A stretch of 64,000 bases of DNA from Gemmobacter sp. 24YEA27. Lineage in GTDB: Bacteria > Pseudomonadota > Alphaproteobacteria > Rhodobacterales > Rhodobacteraceae. Shown here in pieces: positions 55,133 to 62,912 of this stretch. The notes beneath the pieces are model-generated. The model ran no database searches and was not told where the DNA came from. It worked only from the letters and a program-made list of their open reading frames with translations. Position numbers and translations under genes: made by a program. Every line of letters begins with the position of its first letter. Within the stretch, counting starts at the first letter, position 1. The stretch lies in contig NZ_JASJPW010000001.1 in assembly GCF_030052995.1 (NCBI RefSeq), positions 3,276,001 to 3,340,000 of the forward strand, read 5' to 3'.

Positions 55133-55834
55133 ATGACCAGCCCCACGCCCCCCTCGCCAGCTTCGCCGCCGCCGCGCGCAAAACGCCATGCCGCCGGGAC
55201 CGATCCGCGCAAACGCGACCAGATCCTCGCAGGCGCCTGGGAAGAATTCCGCGCCCATGGCTTTGACGCCACCACGATGAATGGCATCTGCCGCGCGGCT
55301 GCGGTCTCGAAGGGCACGCTCTATGTCTATTTCCAGGGCAAAGAGGATCTTTTCGTTGCCCTTGTCGAACAGCAGCGCGACCGGCTGACGGGCCAGCTTG
55401 GCTTTGCGCTTTCCGGCCCCGGGGATGTCGCAAGCCGCCTTACCGCCTATGCGGTGGCGCTGGTGCAGGTGCTGACCTCGGATGAGATGCTGCGCGCCCA
55501 GCGGATTGTTGTTGCCGTGGCCGAGCGGATGCCCGATCTGGCCCAGCGGTTCTACGATGCGGGCGGGCGGCATGTGCTGGGGCGGCTCGGGCGCTGGCTG
55601 GCCGAGGCCTCTGCCGCCGGGGTGCTGTCCATCCCCGACCCGCCCCGCGCCGCGCAGCAGTTCAGCGAGCTTGCCATGGCCGGGGTCTGGCGCCAGCGTC
55701 TGTTCGGCGTCTTGCGCGAACCGCCGGAGCAAAGCGTGATCGACGCCCTCGCCGCAGATGCGGTGCGGGTCTTCCTGGCCGCCTATGCCGGAACTGCACC
55801 GCCCGACAGCTGGAAAGGCGCGCCTGGCTTCTGA
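55133..55834 (+). CDS. TetR-family regulator of the EmrAB-type pump
   Basis: 233 residues. A proline-rich N-terminal tail leads to the helix-turn-helix (MNGICRAAAVSKGTLYVYFQGKEDLFVAL). The C-terminal half (about 90-210) looks like a TetR_C ligand domain. Its start is 13 bases past the perfect operator. It is divergent from the pump genes and is very likely their repressor. Confidence 0.88.
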   Translation: MTSPTPPSPASPPPRAKRHAAGTDPRKRDQILAGAWEEFRAHGFDATTMNGICRAAAVSKGTLYVYFQGKEDLFVALVEQQRDRLTGQLGFALSGPGDVASRLTAYAVALVQVLTSDEMLRAQRIVVAVAERMPDLAQRFYDAGGRHVLGRLGRWLAEASAAGVLSIPDPPRAAQQFSELAMAGVWRQRLFGVLREPPEQSVIDALAADAVRVFLAAYAGTAPPDSWKGAPGF

Positions 55835-56119
55835 GCCGCGCCCTGACCATCCCGCAAGCCTCGGCGCAGCCCAAATCCTGGGATTATTGGCTTCGAAACA
55901 GCACCACTGCATTTCTGTCGGGACCAGGGCCGGCAGGCCCACAGACACGACATCCCTGTGCGTGCCGCCTGCGGGTCAGCGGCAACCCGGGCCAGAGCGA
56001 GGCCTGTCATTCTGGCGCCAACTTCTGTATACATAGTGTCGGCAAATAGCGGCGCGACCTGCTCTGGCTCTGGCCGGGGCCAATCCGGGCGCTCCGCTGC
56101 GATCTGCAGAGAGGCTGAA
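55835..56119. other. 285-base gap before the semialdehyde dehydrogenase gene
   Basis: No gene is recognised. The only visible motif is the eight-base palindrome TGTATACA at 56026-56033, about 87 bases before the dehydrogenase start, which could be part of a GntR-type operator. Evidence is thin. Confidence 0.3.
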
Positions 56120-57636
56120 ATGACGTATACCCCACATGGAAAACATCTGATCGCAGGCGAATGGGTCGCGGGCTCCGGCACCTTCCGCTCGGAACCGGCG
56201 CATGGCCCGGCCTTCGATTTCGCACTTGGCACTGTGGCGCTGGTGGAGCGCGCAGCCCAGGCCGCCGAAGAGGCCTTCTGGTCCTATGGCTGGTCCTCGC
56301 GCGAAAGCCGTGCGGTGTTTCTTGAAACCATCGCCGATGAGATCGAGGCCCGCGCCGAAGCCATCACCGAAATCGGCGCGTCTGAGACCGGCCTGCCGAC
56401 GGCCCGCCTCCAGGGCGAGCGCGGCCGCACCACCGGCCAGCTGCGGCTTTTCGCTAACCACATCCGCCAGGGCGACTATCTCGACCGTCGCCATGATGTG
56501 GCTTTGCCCGAGCGTCAGCCGCTGCCGCGCCCCGATCTTCGGCTGATCGAACGGCCGATCGGGCCGGTCGCGGTCTTCGGTGCTTCGAATTTCCCGCTGG
56601 CCTTCTCGACCGCCGGTGGCGACACTGCCGCAGCCCTTGCAGCCGGTTGCCCGGTCGTGGTGAAGGGCCATTCCGCCATCCCGGCACCGGCGAGATCATC
56701 GCCGAGGCGATCCACGCCGCCATCGCGAAATGCGGTGTGCATCCGGGCGTCTTCAGCCTGATCCAGGGCGGTAATCGCGAGGTTGGCGCGGCGGTCGTGC
56801 AGCATCCGCTGATCAGGGCGGTCGGCTTCACCGGCAGCCTCGCAGGCGGGCGCGCGCTGTTTGACCTTTGCGCCCAACGCCCCGAGCCGATCCCCTTCTT
56901 CGGCGAGCTGGGATCGGTCAACCCGATGTTCGTGCTGCCCGAAGCCGCCAAAGCCCGCGCCGAAGCGCTCGGCACCGCCTGGGCGGGGTCGCTCACCATG
57001 GGCGCGGGGCAATTCTGCACCAATCCCGGCATCGCCGTGGTGATTGACGGGCCGGATGCCGACCGCCTTGTCGGCGCGATGAAAGAGGCGCTGGCGAAAA
57101 CCGCCCCGCAGACCATGCTGACCCCCGGCATCGCGAAAGCTTACCGCGATGGCCAGGCCCGGTTCCAGAGCCGCAACACCGTCAAGCCGGTCTATGAAAC
57201 CGTGTCCGAGGGCCGCGAAGCCTCGCCCAATCTTTACGAGACGCGCGGCGAGCAGTTCCTCGCCGATCACGCGCTGTCGGAAGAAGTCTTCGGCCCGCTG
57301 GGTCTGGTGGTGCGGGTTGGCTCGCTTGAGGAAATGCAGCGTCTCGCACGCGGTTTCGAGGGTCAGCTGACCGCGACCGTCCATATGGATGCGGGCGATA
57401 CCGAAGCGGCGCGCAGCCTGCTTCCGGTGCTGGAGCGCAAGGCGGGCCGCGTGCTGTTCAACGGCTTCCCGACCGGGGTCGAAGTGGCGGATGCCATGGT
57501 TCATGGCGGGCCCTACCCGGCCTCGACCAATTTCGGCGCAACTTCTGTCGGCACCCTGTCGATCCGCCGCTTCCTGCGCCCGGTCTCCTGGCAGAACCTT
57601 CCCGAGGCGCTGCTGCCCGACGATCTCGGGGCCTGA
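56120..57636 (+). pseudogene. alpha-ketoglutaric semialdehyde dehydrogenase-like, frameshifted
   Basis: About 505 residues after repair, the usual length of KGSADH enzymes that oxidise 2,5-dioxopentanoate to 2-oxoglutarate in oxidative sugar pathways. The first frame holds GPVAVFGASNFPLAFS, the second FFGELGSVNPMFV and the catalytic cysteine GAGQFCTNPGI. They join as KGHSAHPGTGEIIAEAI if one C is added to the two-C run at 56676-56677. The ATG at 56120 has AGAGAGG upstream. The lesion may be a base-calling error. It is followed by a strong terminator. Confidence 0.68.
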
Positions 57637-57675
57637 AAACGCGCCCGGACCACAGCTGGCCCGCGCTGATATCCG

Positions 57676-57707
57676 ATCCCGGTCCGCCAGCGCGGGCCGG
57701 GATTTTT
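57676..57707 (+). terminator. Rho-independent terminator after the semialdehyde dehydrogenase
   Basis: 12-bp stem with one G-U pair, arms 57676-57687 and 57692-57703, loop CAGC, then TTTT. It begins 39 bases past the stop codon. Confidence 0.87.
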
Positions 57708-57843
57708 CATGCAGCCACCCGCGACAGGCCTGTGAACCCGCTGCGGTTGCCCGCCTGGCCCCGGATCCGCGCGACAGACCAGGGTGCCGCTTGACGCCGA
57801 TCGCCGTCGGACTACGCTGCCCTGACCTTAAGGGGAAACCACC

Positions 57844-58533
57844 GTGACCAATGCCGCAAACGATGCCCCCTTCCGGGATCCGGGCCTGACCCGCTCTTAT
57901 GCAGAGACCACGCCGGGCCGGGTGCCGGGATTTCACGATCTGCACCGGATGGCGCTGATCCTGCTGTCGCAATCGGCGCCGGCCGAGGCGCGTATGCTGA
58001 TCCTCGGCGCCGGGGGCGGGCTGGAGCTGCTGGCCTTTGCCCGTGCGCGCCCGCGCTGGTCCTTTCTGGGCCTCGACCCGTCCGAACCGATGCTGACCGA
58101 AGCCGCCGCACTTCTCGGCCCATTGGCGGCACAGGTCGACCTGCAACAGGGCGTCATCACCGACGCGCCCCCCGGTCCCTATGACGGGGCCACATGCCTC
58201 CTGGTGCTGCATTTCCTGGACCGGTCAGCGCGGCTCGCCACACTGACCGCGCTGCGCCAGCGGCTGAGACCCGGCGCGGCCCTGATCATCGCGCATCACA
58301 GCCACCCCGAAGGCGAAGCGGAGGACTGGCTGACCCGCTCGGCCCTGTTCGCGCAGGGGGATGCAGCCGATCCCGCCCAGGCCGCCGCGTCGGCGCGGGT
58401 CATGGCGGAACGGCTGACGCTTCTGACCCAGGCCGAAGAGGAAGCGCTGCTTTGCGAGGCCGGTTTCACCGCCCCCGCTTTGTTTTATGCCGGATTGTCC
58501 TTCCGGGGCTGGGTCGCCCGCGCCCCGGAGTAA
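57844..58533 (+). CDS. class I SAM-dependent methyltransferase
   Basis: 229 residues with a GTG start after AAGGGG. The SAM motif is LILGAGGGLELLAFARARP, followed by the acidic LGLDPSEPML and the motif IV region DGATCLLVLHFL. The target is unknown; the overall pattern is like small-molecule methyltransferases. It is convergent with the Old Yellow Enzyme gene, with only seven bases between. Confidence 0.75.
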   Translation: MTNAANDAPFRDPGLTRSYAETTPGRVPGFHDLHRMALILLSQSAPAEARMLILGAGGGLELLAFARARPRWSFLGLDPSEPMLTEAAALLGPLAAQVDLQQGVITDAPPGPYDGATCLLVLHFLDRSARLATLTALRQRLRPGAALIIAHHSHPEGEAEDWLTRSALFAQGDAADPAQAAASARVMAERLTLLTQAEEEALLCEAGFTAPALFYAGLSFRGWVARAPE

Positions 58534-58540
58534 CGCCGCT

Positions 58541-59662
58541 TCAGACCAGTTCCTTCATCGCTTCGCCCGAGAAGCCCCGCAGATCGTCAAAACGACCGGC
58601 CTCGACCTTGGCCGCCCAGTCCGGATCAGCCAGCAGCACCCGGCCCACGGCGACCAGGTCGAACTCGTCCCGCGCCATCCGCTCCAGCAGATTGCTGATC
58701 GGTGCCGCAGCCGAGCCCTGCCCCCGGAAAGCACCGAAGAATTCGGTATCGAGGCCCACGGAGCCGACCGAAATCGTCGCGGCCCCGGTCAGCTTTTTCG
58801 CCCAGCCGGCAAAGTTCAGCCCGTTCTCGCCATCAAGTTCGGGGAATTCCGGCACCCAGACCCGGCGCTGCGAGCAATGGAGGATATCCAACCCCGCCTC
58901 GACCAGCGGCGCAAGCCAGGCGGTCATTTCATCGGGCGTCGTGGCGAGGCGCGCATCGTAATTTTGCTGTTTCCACTGGCTGACGCGCAGGATCAGCGGG
59001 AAGTCGGGGCCGACCGCCGCACGTACCGCGCGCACCGCCTCGGCCGCAAAGCGCGAGCGCTCTGCGATGGTCGCGCCGCCATAAACATCCTCGCGCTTAT
59101 TGGTGCCATCCCAGAAGAACTGGTCGATCAGATAGCCATGCGCACCATGCAGTTCGACCGAGTCAAAGCCCAGCCGTTTGGCATCCGCCGCCGCGCGGGC
59201 AAAGGCCGCGACCGTATCGGCGATGTCTTCCTCGGTCATCACAACACCGCGCGGCTCCTCCGGGCCGACAAGACCCGAGGGGCTTTCAACCGGCGCCTCC
59301 GGCTCCCATTTTCCGGCACGGGTCGATCCGGTATGCCAGATCTGCGGGGCGATCCTGCCACCCGCGCCATGGACCGCATCCGCCACGCCCTTCCAGCCCG
59401 CCAGCGCCGCCTCGCCATGGAAGAACGGGATGCCGTAATGGTTGCGCGAGGCCGGGCGGTCGATCACCGTGCCCTCGGTCAGGATCAGCCCGACATCCCC
59501 CGCCGCGCGCCTGCGGTAATATTCGGCATTGGCGGGGCCGGGAATGCCCTCGGGCGCCATGCAACGCGTCATCGGCGCCATCACGATGCGGTTCTTCAGC
59601 GACAGGGTCTTCAGCGAAAAGGGGCGAAACAGCGCTTCGGTCGATTGCGGTTCAGAGGTCAT
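58541..59662 (-). CDS. Old Yellow Enzyme-family NADH:flavin oxidoreductase
   Basis: 373-residue FMN TIM-barrel ene-reductase. N-terminal IVMAPMTRCMA, the QIWHTGSTR region, the active-site SVELHGAHGYLIDQF and the C-terminal VAVGRVLLADPDW are family marks. It reduces activated double bonds, nitro compounds or electrophiles. Paired start codons lie at 59665 and 59662; I use the second. It faces a divergent TetR gene with two operators between, like nemA and nemR in E. coli. Confidence 0.87.
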   Translation of the reverse strand: MTSEPQSTEALFRPFSLKTLSLKNRIVMAPMTRCMAPEGIPGPANAEYYRRRAAGDVGLILTEGTVIDRPASRNHYGIPFFHGEAALAGWKGVADAVHGAGGRIAPQIWHTGSTRAGKWEPEAPVESPSGLVGPEEPRGVVMTEEDIADTVAAFARAAADAKRLGFDSVELHGAHGYLIDQFFWDGTNKREDVYGGATIAERSRFAAEAVRAVRAAVGPDFPLILRVSQWKQQNYDARLATTPDEMTAWLAPLVEAGLDILHCSQRRVWVPEFPELDGENGLNFAGWAKKLTGAATISVGSVGLDTEFFGAFRGQGSAAAPISNLLERMARDEFDLVAVGRVLLADPDWAAKVEAGRFDDLRGFSGEAMKELV

Positions 59663-59752
59663 CATCGGGTTCCGGATCTGGGGCGCCGCGCCCCTGAGGG
59701 GGGATCGGCGAGAGGCTGGGCAGGTTGTCATGGCCGCGTAAGCGGGATATAA

Positions 59753-59795
59753 ACATGACAGCCATCATGTTTGATTATTCATGATGACGGTCATG
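59753..59795. promoter_or_regulatory. two TetR-type operators between the OYE and tetR genes
   Basis: Two copies of CATGA-N6-TCATG: 59753-59770 (with an extra outer A/T pair) and 59780-59795. Their centres are 26 bases apart. They fill the AT-rich divergent promoter and are the natural sites for the flanking TetR protein. Confidence 0.85.
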
Positions 59796-59830
59796 TAATT
59801 TGTCAACCAGGAATCCGGTAAGGGGGGCCA

Positions 59831-60496
59831 ATGAAGGTCAGTCGTGCGCAAATGGCTGAAAACCGGTCCAGAATCCTGGAGGCGGCCTGCCGCATGTTTC
59901 AGCAAAAGGGCTTTGACGGCGTGACGCTGGCCGAGGTGATGAAAGCCGCCGGCCTGACCCATGGCGCGTTTTACGGCCATTTCCGGTCAAAAGAGGATCT
60001 GATCGCGCAGATCCTGCAGCACCGTTGCGAGAAGATGCGCGAAACGCGGCCCAGCCTCGAAAGCTTTCTCGACAGCTATCTGTCGCCGGGGGTCTGCACC
60101 GATCCGACGCGCGGCTGCCATATCCCGGCGCTCGCCCCGGCGCTTGGGCCGGATATGGTGCATCACTCGCCCGAAGCGCGCGCGGCGCTGACGGAAAGCA
60201 TCCGCGTCCAGATCGACCGGCTGGGCGCCGCCTTCCCCGAAACCGCCCCGGGCGAGCAACGCCGCGCCGCGATCAGGACATGGGCTGCAATGGTGGGCGC
60301 GCTTTTGCTGGCAAAGGCCAGTGACGACCCCGATCTTGCGACCGAGATCCTGAGTGAGGTGCGGGGGGGATCGTCTCCGGCAGCACGGTCTGAAACGGGT
60401 CAGAGACCGCCCTGCCGCAGCCGCAGGACCAGTGATTCCAGCATCGCGTCACAGGCGGCAAGCTGGTCCTGGCTGACATATTCATCGGGCTTGTGA
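59831..60496 (+). CDS. TetR-family regulator, NemR-like position
   Basis: Helix-turn-helix at about residues 12-60 (VTLAEVMKAAGLTHGAFYGHFRSKEDL), then a C-terminal ligand domain with cysteines in VCTDPTRGC that could sense electrophiles. As written the frame runs 97 bases into the convergent peptidase gene and ends in a low-complexity tail. Adding one G to the seven-G run at 60363-60369 gives a natural end, RGGIVSGSTV, at 60393. So the true gene is probably 59831-60393. Expected target: the divergent Old Yellow Enzyme gene and itself. Confidence 0.78.
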   Translation: MKVSRAQMAENRSRILEAACRMFQQKGFDGVTLAEVMKAAGLTHGAFYGHFRSKEDLIAQILQHRCEKMRETRPSLESFLDSYLSPGVCTDPTRGCHIPALAPALGPDMVHHSPEARAALTESIRVQIDRLGAAFPETAPGEQRRAAIRTWAAMVGALLLAKASDDPDLATEILSEVRGGSSPAARSETGQRPPCRSRRTSDSSIASQAASWSWLTYSSGL

Positions 60497-61575
60497 CCCT
60501 GATCCATCGAGCCCGGGCCACAGATCAGCACCGGCAGACCCAGCGCCTGATCGAAAAGCCCGCCTTCGGTGCCAAACGCCACTTTGATCAGCCCGGCCCC
60601 GGGCTCCAACAGCCCCCGGAGCCAGGCCACCGCCGGACTGTCTTGCGGGGTATCAAGGCCGGGATAGCCCGAGACCTCGTCAATCGCGATCCGCGCGGTG
60701 GGAAAGCGGTTGCCGTGGCGGGCCGCGATCTGGTCGGCAGCGCGGCGGATATCGGCGAGAATCAGGTCGGGGTCATCGGCGGCTATATTGCGGATCTCGA
60801 AATCGATCTCACAGAGGTTCGGCACGATGTTCAGCGCGGTGCCCCCCTGCATCACACCGGCATGGATGGTCGAATAGGGAATGTCGTAATCCGGGTCCTG
60901 CGCGCCGGTCTCACGCAGCTGCGCCTGGGCCGCGTCAAGCGCCAGGATGAACTCCGCCCCCAGATGCAGCGCGTTCAGCGCCTTTGGCGCCAGCGCCGAA
61001 TGGCCCTCGACTCCGTGGCAACAGGCTTTCAGCCCGCGTTTGCCCTTATGGCCGGTGGCGATCTGCATCGAAGTCGGCTCGCCGATGATGCACAGCGCCG
61101 CCCGGTCCGCGCGCCCCGCCAGCGCGTCGATCAGCGAGCGCACACCGATACAGCCGATTTCCTCGTCATAAGACAGCGCCAGGTGCAGCGGCACCGCGAG
61201 GGGGCCGCGCGCCGCGAGCAGGGCCGCGCGGATCGCGCTTGCGACAAAGCCCTTCATGTCGGCTGTGCCGCGCCCGTAAAGCCGGCCGTCACGCGCCGTC
61301 AGCGAGAACGGGTCCATGGTCCAGGCCTGGCCCGCAACCGGAACCACATCGGTATGGCCCGAAAGAATGACGCCCCCAGGCCCCTCCGGCCCGATCGTGG
61401 CCCAGAGATTGGCGCGGCTGCCATCGGGGGAAGCAAAACGTTCGATCCGCGCGCCGGCAGGCGCCAGCAGCGCCTCGACATACTCCAGCAGCGCGAGGTT
61501 CGGCTGGCGTGACAGTGTCGGCTCGGCAATCAGCCGGGCGAGAATATCAGTGGTTTCGGGGATCACATCAGACAT
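60400..61575 (-). CDS. M20 peptidase, acetylornithine deacetylase-like
   Basis: 391 residues, M20 metallopeptidase of the ArgE/DapE type. Zinc-site motifs are LSGHTDVVPV, GRGTADMKGF, SYDEEIGC and IGEPTSM, with a late histidine in GHKPDEYVS. It hydrolyses N-acyl amino acids. The location after DUF1028 and RidA genes suggests a catabolic deacylase, so I do not give it the symbol argE. The start at 61575 (MSDVIPETTDILARL) gives the family length. Confidence 0.83.
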   Translation of the reverse strand: MSDVIPETTDILARLIAEPTLSRQPNLALLEYVEALLAPAGARIERFASPDGSRANLWATIGPEGPGGVILSGHTDVVPVAGQAWTMDPFSLTARDGRLYGRGTADMKGFVASAIRAALLAARGPLAVPLHLALSYDEEIGCIGVRSLIDALAGRADRAALCIIGEPTSMQIATGHKGKRGLKACCHGVEGHSALAPKALNALHLGAEFILALDAAQAQLRETGAQDPDYDIPYSTIHAGVMQGGTALNIVPNLCEIDFEIRNIAADDPDLILADIRRAADQIAARHGNRFPTARIAIDEVSGYPGLDTPQDSPAVAWLRGLLEPGAGLIKVAFGTEGGLFDQALGLPVLICGPGSMDQGHKPDEYVSQDQLAACDAMLESLVLRLRQGGL

Positions 61576-61690
61576 CTGGCAGGGTCCGGCAAGGGCAGAA
61601 GCAGCGGTCGGGGAAGCGGGAGCCATTGCCCCCGACCGCCCTCAGAGAAAGCAGGGCGCTTCCCCGAAAGCGAGTATCCCGGATCTCCCG

Positions 61691-62365
61691 TCACGGGTCT
61701 CCGGGCACGCCGTAACCTGGCGCGGCCGAAGGGTTCAGCGCGCGGGTGACATAGGCCTCCATCTCGGGTTGCCAGCGCGCCCATAGCGCGGCGCATTCGG
61801 CAATCGGGTCGCCCTCGGTCCAGTCGATGCGCAGATCCGCGACATTCCAGGACACTTTATCGACCATGACGAGGCCCATCGAATGCACCGGGCCTTCCTC
61901 GCCACCGGCATCCATCGCGGCGCGCATGGCGCCGAGCAGCCGGTCGCCGAGATGCCCCTTTGCCGCGGTGAAAGCCGCAACCATCGTGGCGGGAATGCTG
62001 TCAGAAGACAGCATATTGCCCGCAGCCACCACGCCCTCGCCCCGCGCCGAAGCGTGACGGCCAAGCGTCCGGGCGCCGGAATAGCTGGCGGTGCCGCCGG
62101 TCCGGTCCACGAGCGCGAGCTGGCGGTAGTCGATATGCGGTGCCTCTGCCACCAGCTGCGCCAGTGCCTCTGTAGCTGAAAGACCGGCGGCCATCAGGTC
62201 CAGCCCTTTCGGCCCCAGCGACGGGTCGGTGATGTTCTGGGTCGAGACCGCCCCCACCCCGGCCCGCACATGGGCGCAGCGCGCCGCGACCGAAGGCGAG
62301 GACGAACTGACCGCGATCCCGAACATGCCGGTATCAGCGCAGCGGGCCGAGATGGAGAAGGTCAT
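61691..62365 (-). CDS. DUF1028-family protein
   Basis: 224 residues, DUF1028 (an Ntn-hydrolase-like family). The N terminus MTFSISARCADTGMFGIAVSSSSPSVAARC and the later TQNITDPSLGPKGLDLM are typical. The reaction is not established; members often lie next to RidA and peptidase genes, as here. It follows the RidA gene with a four-base gap, and the M20 peptidase gene lies 115 bases further on. Confidence 0.85.
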   Translation of the reverse strand: MTFSISARCADTGMFGIAVSSSSPSVAARCAHVRAGVGAVSTQNITDPSLGPKGLDLMAAGLSATEALAQLVAEAPHIDYRQLALVDRTGGTASYSGARTLGRHASARGEGVVAAGNMLSSDSIPATMVAAFTAAKGHLGDRLLGAMRAAMDAGGEEGPVHSMGLVMVDKVSWNVADLRIDWTEGDPIAECAALWARWQPEMEAYVTRALNPSAAPGYGVPGDP

Positions 62366-62369
62366 GGGA

Positions 62370-62792
62370 TTATGCCTCGTCCGGGATAACGGCAGTGGCC
62401 TCGATCTCGACCAGCCATTCCGGGCGGGCCAGGGCCGAAACCACGAGACCGGTCGAGACCGGGAAGACGCCCTTCAGATATTCGCCCATCACATTATAGA
62501 CCGCCTCGCGGTAGCGGATGTCGATCAGATAGATCACCACACGGCAGATATGGGTCAGATCCGAGCCGGATTCCTCCAGCAGCATCTTGATGTTTTCCAT
62601 GGCCTTACGCGCCTGGCCGGCCACGTCACCGATGCAGACGCTCTCGCGGGTGTCGAGGTCCTGGCCGATCTGGCCGCGCACGAACACTGTCGCCCCGCGC
62701 GCCACAACGGCCTGGCAGAGGTCGTTGTTCAGCTTTTGCTCAGGGTAGGTTTCTTTGGTGTTGAAGGGGCGGATCCGCGTGTGGACGGGCAT
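62370..62792 (-). CDS. RidA-family protein
   Basis: 140 residues, RidA/YjgF family, which deaminates reactive enamines or imines made by amino-acid enzymes. The block GDVAGQARKAMENIKMLLEESGSDLTHI and the C-terminal LARPEWLVEIEATAVIP are characteristic. Association with DUF1028 and an M20 deacylase suggests amino-acid or amide catabolism. It lies 120 bases downstream of the GMC oxidoreductase. Confidence 0.87.
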   Translation of the reverse strand: MPVHTRIRPFNTKETYPEQKLNNDLCQAVVARGATVFVRGQIGQDLDTRESVCIGDVAGQARKAMENIKMLLEESGSDLTHICRVVIYLIDIRYREAVYNVMGEYLKGVFPVSTGLVVSALARPEWLVEIEATAVIPDEA

Positions 62793-62912
62793 GTCATGCT
62801 CCTGAAGGGTAAAGCCTTGGCCAAGATGTAGCGCGCTTGCCCCGGCCAGGGGATGAATATTTGTTGACCCTGTGTTTCAGCGAAACCTATGCCACTGGCC
62901 CGCCCCGCCCCG

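Noticed and set aside
56515..58212. 565-residue minus-strand frame across the dehydrogenase and methyltransferase genes
   Set aside because: It is antisense to two recognised genes; the amino-acid mix is typical of a high-GC shadow frame.
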